Origin: Saccharomycopsis crataegensis
Taxonomy: Eukaryota; Ascomycota; Saccharomycetes; Ascoideales; Saccharomycopsidaceae
DNA: 64,000 nt
Direction: 5' to 3'
Assembly: GCF_037102585.1 (NCBI RefSeq)
Contig: NW_027043824.1
Coordinates: forward strand, 372,001 to 436,000
Within the stretch, counting starts at the first letter, position 1. Each line of letters begins with the position of its first letter. Both the position numbers and the translations under genes were made by a program. Shown piece by piece: positions 28,782 to 38,917 of this stretch. The notes below the pieces were generated by a model. The model was given only the letters and a program-made list of their open reading frames with translations. It did not search any database and had not been told where the DNA came from.

Positions 28782-30557
28782 TCAAATATAAAATTGGAAT
28801 GATCTATTATTGTTTCCACAAATACTCAAGCCATCATTGATACCATTATTATTGAAAAAATAAGGTCTACCTCCTGTGCTCATGGTTAGCCCAGTCAACC
28901 CCGAATTATTGATTCCACTGTCCGAGCCTCTAAACAAGGTCGTGTTGAAATAATTCGAGCTGTAGTTTGGACTTGTACTCATATTGGTGTCATATCCTAA
29001 CGTTGGGAACGACGAAACAGATGCAGAATCATAATTGGCGAGGGAGTTGGAACCCATGCCCAATCCAGTTGACAACAATGGAGGTAGCTGTGTTTGTGAT
29101 TGGTTGATAGAGTGCCTGGAGCTTGAGCGGCGGAGATTATTCATATTATTGTTGACGGCGGCGGCGGTATTCAGGTTATCTGTACAATTCGCATAACTGT
29201 CAAAGCCGGAATGTGGAAGTTGATGACCGAAATTTGACTGGGACCGGTTGGCCATTAGTGGATAATCATGTGGAGTGTTATTGTTGTTGTTGTTGGCGGC
29301 GGCATAACCATATTGATCATTGTAATTCTTGGAAAACAAACCATTTGGATAGTCATATTTTTGTAAACCGGGTCTTGTAGAATATTTGCTCAAATCATTA
29401 TTGAAATCGCATGCCGATTTGGGGGTTCTAATTTCTGATTTATAGCGATCTTCATACTGGTTATGGTAGACATAGCTATTATTGTTGGAAATTGGGCTGT
29501 AGTAATTAGACGATTGGTCGAATGAGGTCATGATCGGTGATCTCAATGAACGATGACTTTCAAAATAATTGTACATGCTCTCAATGCACTGGTAATCTTG
29601 AATGCCGTTAGTCAAAGACTTTTTAGCCGGATCGTTTGTACCATATATTTCATTGGTAGCGTATGATATTTGAGAATTAAAGTATCCTTTAGGGTTGACG
29701 GTGTCGAGCGATACCAACCAAGGTCTAGTTTCATAAGGTTGGGGGTTATAACTTGAGTAGTATTGGTTTTTGAATTGTTGACTTTGGACATTGAAGTGCA
29801 AATCATAATTACACGACACCAACCAATCTCTTTCGCTGGAATTCAAGTCTTGGATCGAGATTCCGGTGGCGTTCGACCATGATCTGTTGGTAAACGTATT
29901 GTCATCGTTGTACTTGTTAGCAATGATCAATGCCACTGCGGTATAAAGGAAAATCTTCTCGTTTTGTAAGTTATATTGCAATTCACCCCGGTGTGATAAA
30001 GTGGCTAATCTTTTCCGTCTGTGTAAGTACGTCAAGCCCAATAATACCGAAGTTTTGGATAATCTAGTGGCATCCAAAACGCTGGTCAACTTGGTTACAA
30101 ATGACTCTGGTATTTGGGGCACATATCCTTGCAAGACATCGAACGCGAATTCTGCAGCAAACTTGGCCATGACATAACTGTTATATCCCTTGTCATCGAC
30201 GACGGTTTCTTGTTGTTGATGATGAGGAGGAGGAGCAGGATAAGGTTGTTGGTTATTTTGAAGGAAACGGCTGTTTTGGCTAGAATTTCTCAAATGATTT
30301 CTAAACTGGTGAGATTGATTCACTTGATGATGCTGGAGAGATATTGGCGCGAGATGAAGTTGCGGTAACATTGGGGCATGCTGATGATTAGGAAGCGAGC
30401 CTTGATTGTAAATATTATTGTTGGACAATCTGGCAGAATTGCCATACCCGGGGTTGACCAGAGGTTGGAGAGCATAGTTATTTCCCCCGACAGAAGAAGA
30501 AGGCGGAGGAGGAGGAGGAGGATAATAATAATGTGGTGGTTGGCTAACAGCGTACAT
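28782..30557 (-). CDS. CLG1: Pcl-type cyclin, Clg1-like
   Basis: 591 residues. A cyclin of the Pho80/Pcl class; Clg1 in S. cerevisiae partners the CDK Pho85. The cyclin box lies at about residues 125-265: SYVMAKFAAEFAFDVL, then SFVTKLTSVLDATRLSKTSVLLGLTYLHRRK, then FLYTAVALIIANKYNDDNTFTNRSWSNATGISIQDLNSSERDWL, the part shared with Clg1. The flanks are long and unstructured: a Pro/Tyr run (YYYPPPPPPP) and Gln/His stretches at the N-terminus, and a C-terminus rich in Asn, Ser and Tyr. Low-complexity tails of this kind are usual for Clg1 proteins. Assignment to Clg1 rather than another Pcl rests on the insert pattern of the box and the overall length. Confidence 0.8.
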   Translation of the reverse strand: MYAVSQPPHYYYPPPPPPPSSSVGGNNYALQPLVNPGYGNSARLSNNNIYNQGSLPNHQHAPMLPQLHLAPISLQHHQVNQSHQFRNHLRNSSQNSRFLQNNQQPYPAPPPHHQQQETVVDDKGYNSYVMAKFAAEFAFDVLQGYVPQIPESFVTKLTSVLDATRLSKTSVLLGLTYLHRRKRLATLSHRGELQYNLQNEKIFLYTAVALIIANKYNDDNTFTNRSWSNATGISIQDLNSSERDWLVSCNYDLHFNVQSQQFKNQYYSSYNPQPYETRPWLVSLDTVNPKGYFNSQISYATNEIYGTNDPAKKSLTNGIQDYQCIESMYNYFESHRSLRSPIMTSFDQSSNYYSPISNNNSYVYHNQYEDRYKSEIRTPKSACDFNNDLSKYSTRPGLQKYDYPNGLFSKNYNDQYGYAAANNNNNNTPHDYPLMANRSQSNFGHQLPHSGFDSYANCTDNLNTAAAVNNNMNNLRRSSSRHSINQSQTQLPPLLSTGLGMGSNSLANYDSASVSSFPTLGYDTNMSTSPNYSSNYFNTTLFRGSDSGINNSGLTGLTMSTGGRPYFFNNNGINDGLSICGNNNRSFQFYI

Positions 30558-31141
30558 TATTTTTTTGACTTAAATAATTCTCTTTTTCTTCTTGGTGATT
30601 ATGAATGATAGAGGATTAGAATGGGGCTTCTTTTTTTTTTTTTCGATCGATTCAACGAGCAACTTAATTAAAAGGTCGTTGAGAAATATTCAGAGAATCA
30701 GAATAAAAAAAAAAGATGATTATAGAGAATCACTAAGTGGAGAATACCCTAAAAAAAAAAAAAAGAGTGAATGAAAAAACACAAGACTGATGATGATGGA
30801 CAAAAGTTCTCGTTTTGGGGCTATTTGTGATAAAACAACGCCAGGCAGACAACAAACAGTGTGGTGATGGTTTGGTTTTTATTTCTCTTTTATTTTGGTT
30901 GAGAGGGGTGATTTGAGAAGGCAAATATAAATAGAAAGAACAAAAGGATTTTCCTATGTGAATAAGAAAAATAGTTTTGAACTTCTGTTTGGTTTTATAT
31001 ATGGAGGAGCTAACAGGAAAAGAAAAGTAGAAAACGCCAACAATTTTTCCTTTTTTTTTTTTTCTCATTAATTTTTTCCTTTTGGCGCAAAAAATTTTTT
31101 TTTTTTAAGAGAAAAAAAAAAAAAAAAAAATTGGAGTGCTG

Positions 31142-31155
31142 ACGCGTGTCACGTG
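31142..31155. promoter_or_regulatory. Adjacent ACGCGT (MCB) and CACGTG (E-box) sites
   Basis: ACGCGT at 31142-31147 and CACGTG at 31150-31155, separated by two bases, about 590 bases upstream of the cyclin gene CLG1. ACGCGT is the core for MBF (G1/S) and CACGTG for bHLH factors. Both are palindromic six-mers; function inferred. Confidence 0.35.
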
Positions 31156-31208
31156 GGGCGACAAGCCGGCGGGCTGTTGTTTCTTCTTATTCTATTATAT
31201 GTTGTGGG

Positions 31209-31290
31209 TATTATATATTATATATTATATATTATATATTATATATTATATATTATATATTATATATTATATTATATTATATATTATATT
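31209..31290. repeat. AT-rich tandem array (TATATTA units)
   Basis: About 82 bases of 7-base TATATTA-type units with a few 5-base variants, fully A/T. It could adopt unpaired or cruciform states. Confidence 0.8.
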
Positions 31291-31589
31291 ACTACTATTC
31301 TATATATCACACTCTCTCAATATATTTAGTATCATTTTTGCTATCCATCCCCAGTAACAAATGGCACCCTTCGGGAGGCGATTTGCGGGAAAAGGCAGGT
31401 ATGAATCATCCATCCATTGATCGATCGATCGATCGTTGGGCGGAGCGGAGTGGAGTGGTGGTCAATTACTAATTGCGATTGATCTGCCGGCCACCACGGA
31501 TGGATAACTAATCATATTTTAAACCGTAGCTGGTGTCTATCTATCTATCTATCATATGCCCCCCGTTTACCCTATTCTTTTCCTTTTTT

Positions 31590-31625
<36 letters not shown>

Positions 31626-31626
31626 A
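31590..31626. repeat. TAAA microsatellite
   Basis: About nine consecutive TAAA units. Confidence 0.85.
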
Positions 31627-31991
31627 ATACTATTGGTAATCCCGAAAAAACCGTCACTCTAGACACAACATAAGAAAAAGAAAAAGAAAAAGAAAAAGAA
31701 AATTCCTTAACTCCATACGGGAAATCTTCCCGTGCTTTTTAATTTCTTTGTAACTTCTATAGGTATCGTATAATCAAGTATATAAAATAAGAAGAAGGAA
31801 AAGTAGATTTAAAATATAATCCGAAAAAATAAAAGAAAATAGAATTAAAAGCATCCACCGAAGAAACCCAAATAAAACCACCTCTTACTCTCTCTCTCTC
31901 TCTCTCTCTCTCAATAACAAAAAGAAAAAAGAAAAAAAGCTTTCCAATTAGCTGCCTGATATCTGCTGGATGATGATAATAGTAATATATC

Positions 31992-32464
31992 TCACTCATT
32001 CATCAATTCATCCTCACTTCCTTCGTCATCATCATCATCATCATCATCATCACCTCCACCCACATCAGCATCAAACTCTTCCTCCTCATCGTCTTCTTCA
32101 CTGGCATCACTTTGCTCATCACTTTCTTCCCCAACTCCTAAAGGTCGTAGTTGCTGCTGGTACAAATAGTACTCATCGTTACCAATATGATCGGAATTTA
32201 AATTCGTAGCAGCCTCGTCGGGATCTTCGTCTCTAGTATCACTGTTGTTCACATTATTGGAATCTAAATTACCGTGATAATCCTCACCATCGCTAAAATC
32301 ATTCCCGTAATTCACCATTGCCCGAGTGCGACTTCTTGTTCTGCGAATGATTCGTGGTGATCTTCTTCTTGTAGGGGTTATCACCGGTTCCTCCTCCTCT
32401 TCTTCTTCTTCTTCTTCTTCTTCTTCTTCTTCTTCATTCTCACCGTTATTGTTACTCGTAGACC

Positions 32465-32508
<44 letters not shown>

Positions 32509-34867
32509 GTAGTAGTAGTAGTATTATTATTAGTATTATTATTACTATTATTATTATTATTATTGTCATTAATATCATTATTATTATCATTATTATCATA
32601 ATCATTATCATTATTATTCATCTTTATCATCCCTCCTATCATTCCGTACCCTGCAGGATCTCTCAGAATCATTCCTTCAACATTATCCATCACCAACACA
32701 TTATTCGAACGTCTGCTAGCCCCGTATTGGTAATTGATCACATTGTTATCATCGACAACGTTGGTAACGTTGAAATCATTATTTATCGCCAACTTATTGG
32801 TGTAATCTTGGTTCACGATCATGGTATTCTCATTGATTTCTTGACACAACATCACCATTTGCGATTTCGACAAGTTTTGAAAATGTTTTGACCGGACAAC
32901 TTTCCCCCAATGGTTAAATAAATATTCCAACGATCGTTTCCGTAAGGTATAAGTGCCGCGTTCAATCTCGGTACTCAAAATGTACAACTTAATGGCAATT
33001 TTAACATTCATGGTGACTTGCGAGTTCAAAATCATGAGAATTTGTCGAAACAACCCGTCTAGTTCGTAATAATTGGCTAAGATCAATAACCCATACATAT
33101 CACCATCAGAAACCGCAATCAATGACCCAGTATACAAATACTGAATTAATGATCTGATCCATGACACCGGTTCCTGGATGAACATCAGACGAGCATTGAC
33201 TTCATCCATTCCTGATTCCATCATTCTTCGGAAATATGGCCAGCGGGCCAATAACATCGACATATGAACTTTGATTGGTTTAGATTTCAAATATACCAGA
33301 TGTTTCCGATTAGTTCCCGTTGCTGCTAGGAATTCTTGTGCTTGATGATTTTCAAAGAAAATTGTCGCATTGGAAATCGGAGGTCTTTTCAAGCTTTCCA
33401 CGCCAATGATTTCGAAATCCGTGAATTTTTTCTGTTGTAAGAATTTCGCAAAATCAACACTTAATTGATGGTCGACATTTTTATTAATATTATTGTTCAC
33501 CACCAACAACCCATCAAGAAGTTTCCCATTATTATTATTATTATTATCAATATCTTTCAATTTATCATTGAACAACGCATAATTCAAACTTTGCAAGTAT
33601 TTTTGTTGTTCATAGTGTTGGTTACAAAATCCCAATTGATCCAATTCGATCTTCACCAAATTTGTTAATTTGTAATCGAATGATGTCAAGTTGATATCTT
33701 GAGTCAATGGATACCCCAACATATACAACGCATTATTATTAATAAATGTATGCCGCCAGACAAATTTATTTAGCGGTTCAAAGTTGCCGTATAAGATTTT
33801 TTTCCACTTGAGGTTGGTCAAATCGAGCAATGAAATACACGGGGTGGTGATTTCGTACCCTGGATTGTTGGTTTGTTGATTATATGAGTTCCAAAGGGGG
33901 ATGATAATGTCCAACATCATGGGATTGGCGGTGCTGATGGTGGTCGAAGAAATATTATTATTATTATTATTATTATGATATTGCCCTCCTCCTCCCGCGG
34001 AAATTGGTAAATAAACATGATCACCAATAAGTTTGGGCAAATTGTAGATTTCGATTTTCCCCACCACGTTATTGGATAAATCAAAGTAATGGATCTCGTT
34101 ACTATTGATGATATTCATTTTTTGGTCCAACCCACCAAACGACCAGATTTTCTGGTTATAGTAGGAGATGTGATGATCGAAGCGCTTGATAAATTTCCTG
34201 GGGCCATCCCATTTGTGATTGATCAAGTCGTAACAATATAACGAGTCGTATAACTCATTGGTGACGGAGTTCAACCCTCCACTGACGAAAAGTTTGGTGT
34301 TATCAGGAGACAAGCAGGTAGCATGACGAGAGCGAGGGGCCGGGACGGGGCTAGCAGATAATTGTTGTTGAGGCACACTCCATTGGTTTTGCATAATGTC
34401 ATAGATCAATATTTGGGATGCTTGTAATTGATTGGCATGATGGTGGTTGGCGTCGTCATACGGGACTCCTCCAAACACCAACACTTTATTGTTGCCGATA
34501 TAGTTTGTGGTATGGCCTTCTCTAGATATTTCGTGGTGCTGATGCTGGTGCTGATGCTGGTGCTGATGCTGGTGGTTCTGGTGGTTCTGATGGTTCTGGG
34601 GGGTGTTGATGGTGTTGATGGTGTGCCATTTGTTGGTGGTCAAGTCAAGGAGGTAGATGCTGGTATCTAAATTATCATCCTCGTCAAAACCACCGTATAA
34701 GAACAAGCGGTTATTATCGATGACCTCGATCGAGGATTTCACTCTAAAGAATGGTGGTTGGGTTCCAGAGATCTCGTAAACTTCGATATTCTCTAAGAAC
34801 TGCTTTTTCAGCGACGAGACATGTTTTGTAGGATTTGCATTATTATTAGTATTATTATTATTATTAC

Positions 34868-34900
<33 letters not shown>

Positions 34901-35000
34901 TGTTCTGAGAGGTATTATTGGGTAGGCCACGAGGGTGGTAGTTGCTACTCATTCTGTTAGAGTGGTCTAGATTGCGGGCACTTTGGAATGGGTCAGACAT
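31992..35000 (-). CDS. Kelch-repeat / BTB protein with long Asn, Glu and Asp runs
   Basis: 1,002 residues. Kelch-type beta-propeller repeats occupy about 75-420 (NNRLFLYGGFDEDDNLDTSIYLLDLTTNKW, NNKVLVFGGVPYDD, NTKLFVSGGLNS..LYCYDLINHKW, NQKIWSFGGLDQ). A BTB/BACK-like region lies at about 530-730 (KKFTDFEIIGVE, KVHMSMLLARWPYFRRMMESGMDEV, LIQYLYTGSLIAVSDGDMYGLLILANYYEL). This order is that of the fungal Mds3/Pmd1 and Ral2 group, implicated in nutrient, pH or Ras signalling. Which member is orthologous I cannot decide, so no symbol. The last quarter is nearly all low complexity: an Asn run, an 18-residue Glu run near 32385-32437, and a nine-Asp run near the C-terminus, all encoded by trinucleotide repeats. 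The ATG at 35000 is first in frame. Confidence 0.85.
32385..32570. repeat. Trinucleotide repeat block inside the kelch-BTB gene
   Basis: On the plus strand, TCT/TCC repeats run directly into TTA repeats with GTA interruptions. On the coding strand these give poly-Glu and poly-Asn/Thr. They are in frame, so length changes alter the protein tail without breaking it. Confidence 0.8.
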
Positions 35001-35164
35001 GGTGGTGATGTGATGAATTATTTATTTCCTCGGCATGGATGAATCTGTCAAAAAAAAAAGAATGAAAGAAAAAAAAAAGAAAAAAAAAGAAAAAAAAAAG
35101 AAAGAAAGAGTAAAAGGGCAGTCTAAGAAGTGTAATAGGTAGTGGGAGGGAGGGGAGGACCAGT

Positions 35165-35200
35165 GATATGATATGATATGATATGATATGATATGATATA
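35165..35200. repeat. ATATG pentanucleotide array
   Basis: About seven tandem ATATG/TGATA units. Confidence 0.8.
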
Positions 35201-35758
35201 TGGTGTAGTTGATGCCTAATGATAATAACAACAGCAACAGCCCTGGGTGTATATATCTGCTCTATCTACCGGCCTACAAAGGAAGAACAAACAGAGTAAT
35301 TTGTCACCCACCGCCAGAAAAACAAAACCAGAAAAACAAAACCAGAAAAAGAAAACCAGAAAAAGAAGCCCTGGCGGCGGCGGGGGAGACAGGAAATGGC
35401 AAACAGGCCGCCCCACCCACCGCAGTGTGGATCTCTCTCTCTCTCTCTCTCTCACCCACGCCTTACTGTGTTATTATTATCTGCTATATTATATTATACT
35501 ATACTATATATTATATTATATTATATTACAACACCCCACAGACATTGAAGTAACCCCTCCCATCGATTTTGACAACTGTCTTTGCTCTGTGGTTGATATC
35601 TTCCAGCAGGTCTGTTGACACAATACCGATACCGATACTGATCATATCCATCGATTGTAGTCAAATAATAATAATAATAATAATAATAGTAATAACAAAC
35701 AAGAAACCCCAAAAACACGAAAATAAAAATAAAAACAAAACATTTCCTAATCGGGAAG

Positions 35759-35764
35759 ACGCGT
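35759..35764. promoter_or_regulatory. MluI cell-cycle box upstream of MCM5
   Basis: ACGCGT 159 bases before the MCM5 start codon, extended as ACGCGTCG. This is the MBF (Mbp1-Swi6) target that drives G1/S genes in yeasts; replication genes, MCMs included, commonly carry it. Binding here is inferred. Confidence 0.6.
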
Positions 35765-35922
35765 CGATTTTTCAGGTTTTTTTTGCCCGATTTTTTTCCT
35801 CCCCCTGTTGGTTGTTGTTGGCGAGATTGATTCACATTTCTTTCTCTTCCATACCTTCTTTTGTTGACATTTATCTCTCAATCTCTACTAATTATCCTCT
35901 CCCTCTAATATCCTACCCCCCC

Positions 35923-38082
35923 ATGTCGTTCGATAGACCCGATATCTACAGCGCCAGGGTCCTTCCTGGTGAAGAAAACCCCGAAAACGCCAACACAGAA
36001 ATCGTCAAGGCGTTCCGCACATTCATCTTGGAATACAGAGAAGGGTCACAGTTCATCTACAGAGAACAGCTCCGCGAAAACTTGTTGGTCAATGAATACT
36101 CCCTCACCGTCCAATCAGACCATTTGATCCGTTACAATGAAGAACTCAACCAACGCTTGGCCGACGACCCAGTAGAAATGATCCCGTTGTTTGAAAAAGC
36201 CATCACCGAATCCGCCCAAAGAATCATCTATTTACAATCAGAAATCCCTAGCCATTTCCCAAGCTGTCAATTAATCCTCAGATCCAAAGATAACGAGGTC
36301 TCCATTAGAGAATTGGACTCCAACAATATCTCGAAAATCGTGAGAATTAGCGGGATTATCATCAGCGCCTCGGTGCTCAGCTCAAAGGCTACCATGGTCC
36401 AATTGGTCTGCGGTAATTGTAAACATACCATGAGAGTACAAGTCAATTCGGCGTTCGGGTCATTAATCCTTCCTTCCAATTGTGAAGCCCCAGTCCAACC
36501 AGGGGGCCAAAAAACTAATTGTCCTCCTGATCCTTACAGAATCGTCCATAACAAATCCACTTATATCGACCACCAAATCTTGAAACTTCAAGAAAGTCAC
36601 GATATGGTCCCGGTAGGGGAAATGCCAAGGCACATCATGTTATCCTCCGATAGATACTTGACCAACAAAGTGGTGCCTGGTAACAGAGTCACCATCACCG
36701 GGATCTACTCGATTTATCAATCAAAGAACAAAAAAAATTCCAGCTCCGTGGCCATTAGAAACCCCTATGTTAGAGTGTTGGGGATTGAAGCCGACGTCGA
36801 CCATAGCTCGCTTGGTAACCCACATTTCTCCGAAGAGGAAGAAGAAGAATTCTTGAAAATGTCAAGAAACCCCAACATTTACGAGTCGTTTGCCAATTCT
36901 ATCGCCCCATCGATTTATGGTAACGACGATATTAAAAAAGCCATTGCTTGTTTGCTCATGGGTGGCTCGAGAAAACAATTACCAGACGGGTTGAAATTGC
37001 GAGGGGACATCAACGTGTTGCTTCTTGGGGACCCCGGTACCGCCAAATCCCAATTACTTAAATTTGTCGAGAAAGTCGCCCCGATTTCCATCTATACTTC
37101 CGGTAAAGGGTCTTCTGCCGCTGGTTTAACCGCTTCGGTCCAAAGAGATCCCATGACCAGAGAGTTTTACTTGGAAGGTGGGGCTATGGTGTTAGCCGAT
37201 GGTGGGGTGGTGTGTATCGATGAGTTCGACAAAATGAGAGATGAGGATCGGGTGGCGATTCACGAAGCCATGGAACAGCAGACCATTTCCATTGCCAAAG
37301 CAGGGATCACCACGATCTTGAATTCCCGTACTTCGGTCCTTGCCGCCGCTAACCCAATTTACGGCAGATACGACGATATGAAATCCCCGGGAGAAAACAT
37401 TGATTTCCAAACCACCATCTTATCGCGTTTTGATATGATTTTCATTGTCAAAGATGATCATAATGAAAAAAGAGATATTGAAATCGCGTCGCACGTCATG
37501 AATATCCATACTGGAAGAAACAACCTCCAGCAACAAATCAACGGAGACTACGATATCAACAAAATGAAGCGTTACATTCTTTATTGCAAGTCTAAATGTG
37601 CTCCAAGATTGACCCCTGAAGCGTCAGAGAAATTGTCTTCGTATTTTGTGGAAATTAGAAAGCAAGTGCATATCAGCGAAGAGCAACGTAATGAAAGATC
37701 ATCGATTCCTATCACCGTGCGTCAATTGGAAGCGATTGTTCGTATCACCGAAGCATTGGCCAAGTTGAGATTGAGTCCCGTGGCCACCGAAGAACACGTT
37801 GATGAAGCAATCAGGCTCTTTAGAGCTTCTACTATGAATGCGGTGAATGAAGGAAATGGTATGAGGGCCGATTTGGTACGTGAGGTGAAATTAATCGAGG
37901 ACGAATTGAGAAGAAGATTGCCAATTGGTTGGTCGACATCTTACCAAACTTTGAAAAGAGAATTTATCGATGGGAAAAACTATTCTTCCGAAGGGCTTGA
38001 CCATGCATTATATGTGTTGGAAAAACATGACACTATTCAGTTTAGAAGCCAAGGGAAAAATATTTTCCGTAGTGGAGCGTAA
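35923..38082 (+). CDS. MCM5: MCM5 subunit of the replicative helicase
   Basis: 719 residues from the ATG at 35923 ([14 protein letters not shown], matching the S. cerevisiae start). Mcm5/Cdc46 is part of the Mcm2-7 hexamer, loaded at origins by ORC/Cdc6/Cdt1 and active in the CMG helicase. The N-terminal OB region has a zinc-finger position (CGNCKHT, with the second Cys pair around [14 protein letters not shown]). AAA+ domain: Walker A GDPGTAKS at about 369-376, Walker B CIDEFDKM at about 430-437, arginine finger LSRFD near 500. A C-terminal winged-helix-like segment ends in GKNIFRSGA. The upstream open frame to 35569 is rejected because it reads through microsatellites and homologues begin at MSFDRP. 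Confidence 0.98.
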   Translation: MSFDRPDIYSARVLPGEENPENANTEIVKAFRTFILEYREGSQFIYREQLRENLLVNEYSLTVQSDHLIRYNEELNQRLADDPVEMIPLFEKAITESAQRIIYLQSEIPSHFPSCQLILRSKDNEVSIRELDSNNISKIVRISGIIISASVLSSKATMVQLVCGNCKHTMRVQVNSAFGSLILPSNCEAPVQPGGQKTNCPPDPYRIVHNKSTYIDHQILKLQESHDMVPVGEMPRHIMLSSDRYLTNKVVPGNRVTITGIYSIYQSKNKKNSSSVAIRNPYVRVLGIEADVDHSSLGNPHFSEEEEEEFLKMSRNPNIYESFANSIAPSIYGNDDIKKAIACLLMGGSRKQLPDGLKLRGDINVLLLGDPGTAKSQLLKFVEKVAPISIYTSGKGSSAAGLTASVQRDPMTREFYLEGGAMVLADGGVVCIDEFDKMRDEDRVAIHEAMEQQTISIAKAGITTILNSRTSVLAAANPIYGRYDDMKSPGENIDFQTTILSRFDMIFIVKDDHNEKRDIEIASHVMNIHTGRNNLQQQINGDYDINKMKRYILYCKSKCAPRLTPEASEKLSSYFVEIRKQVHISEEQRNERSSIPITVRQLEAIVRITEALAKLRLSPVATEEHVDEAIRLFRASTMNAVNEGNGMRADLVREVKLIEDELRRRLPIGWSTSYQTLKREFIDGKNYSSEGLDHALYVLEKHDTIQFRSQGKNIFRSGA

Positions 38083-38917
38083 CGATTTTTTGTCCTTTTT
38101 TTTTTTGTCTTTCTTCTTGTCTTTGTATTAATATTTCCTTAGGGAGTGTGGTTAACTATTTTCTTTTTATTTTTAATTCTTCATCTTGTTGTACGTTTTT
38201 TTTGTATGTTTTGAAAAAAATACCATGGAAATTATATTGAAGTTTTATATTACTGTAAATGATCATTTATAGTGTAGTATTGAGAATGGTCAGATCTTCC
38301 CCAAAATGAATGCATTTCAGATACTTTTTAACTACTTTCTTACAATAGCAGCTCCCACAAGTCATACAAATTGAAATATAGAAAAAAAAAAAAAGATGGA
38401 AATATGCATTTTATATGCAGTGATTTTTTTTTATTGCCATCAACCACCAGAAATGCTCATACCAAACTACAAAAAATATTTCATGCCATTACTCTGCAAT
38501 TATTCATATCAATTTTTTTTCTATTAATGGTGCCAAAAACCTCTTTGCTACTCAAGTAGTTCGAAAATTACTCAATTCTGAAGAACTCGGAGCTCTTTTC
38601 TACATACAACACCGGGTATTTATCATACACATGTGATGATAATTATAAGAAATAGGAAAGAATCAATGTATGGTAGAAGGTGTGGTGGTGGGCCCCTCAT
38701 ATATTGATATGAGCATTTGGAACCAAAAAAAAAAAATTGAAGTCACTGTACTGACAAAACTCAAAAGCAATACCGTTAACAGAGACTAGCATCAAAAGAT
38801 ATCAGGAATAAAACTTAGACACTAATACGAAAAGATTTGGCTCCAGCATCCTATTTCCCAATCAAATGAAAATCACTGTATCAGGAAGTAAGAAACAAAA
38901 AGACAGCATATGCCCTT
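38083..38917. other. Convergent region between MCM5 and catalase with a MITE-like element
   Basis: Holds T-rich MCM5 3' sequence to about 38230, then a 331-base transposon relic (38418-38748, listed separately), then the 3' flank of catalase. No gene supported. Confidence 0.6.
38418..38748 (+). mobile_element. MITE-like deletion derivative of the Tc1/mariner-type family
   Basis: Starts CAGTGATTT and ends GTCACTG followed by TA, matching the termini of the 57357-58521 element. The left part follows that element closely (CAACCACCAGAAATGCTCATACCAA, later the TTTGCTAC and GAACTCGG segments, then AATGTATGGTAGAAGG). It then jumps to the right terminus (TATGAGCATTTGG..GAAGTCACTG). There is no transposase sequence. 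The left flank reads TG rather than TA, so the target duplication has probably mutated. Divergence from the other copies suggests this is an older insertion. Confidence 0.7.

Larger units (their letters stand above)
30558..31991. repeat. CLG1 promoter region and microsatellite cluster
   Basis: 1.4 kb without a supportable gene. It contains paired MCB and E-box sites (31142-31155), a TATATTATATTATAT array (31209-31290), GATCGATCGATCGATCG (about 31420-31436), TATCTATCTATCTATC (31537-31551), TAAATAAATAAA (31590-31626), AAGAAAAAGAAAAAG (31673-31700) and a CT dinucleotide tract (31889-31912). Confidence 0.6.
35001..35922. promoter_or_regulatory. Divergent promoter region, kelch-BTB gene / MCM5
   Basis: Shared upstream region of two divergent genes. 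It contains an A-rich GAAAAAAAA array (35050-35110), a TATGA pentamer array (35165-35200), CT-dinucleotides (35434-35452) and an AATAATAATAAT tract (35664-35690). An ACGCGT box lies 159 bases before MCM5. The open frame continues 118 codons upstream of the MCM5 start through repeats and is not coding. Confidence 0.6.

Noticed and set aside
31209-31290. AT-rich array considered as a replication origin or centromere
   Set aside because: A simple TATATTA repeat without a recognisable ACS or centromere element layout; no evidence beyond AT content.
35569-35922. 118-codon N-terminal extension of MCM5
   Set aside because: It reads through microsatellites and past the MCB box; homologues start at MSFDRP.
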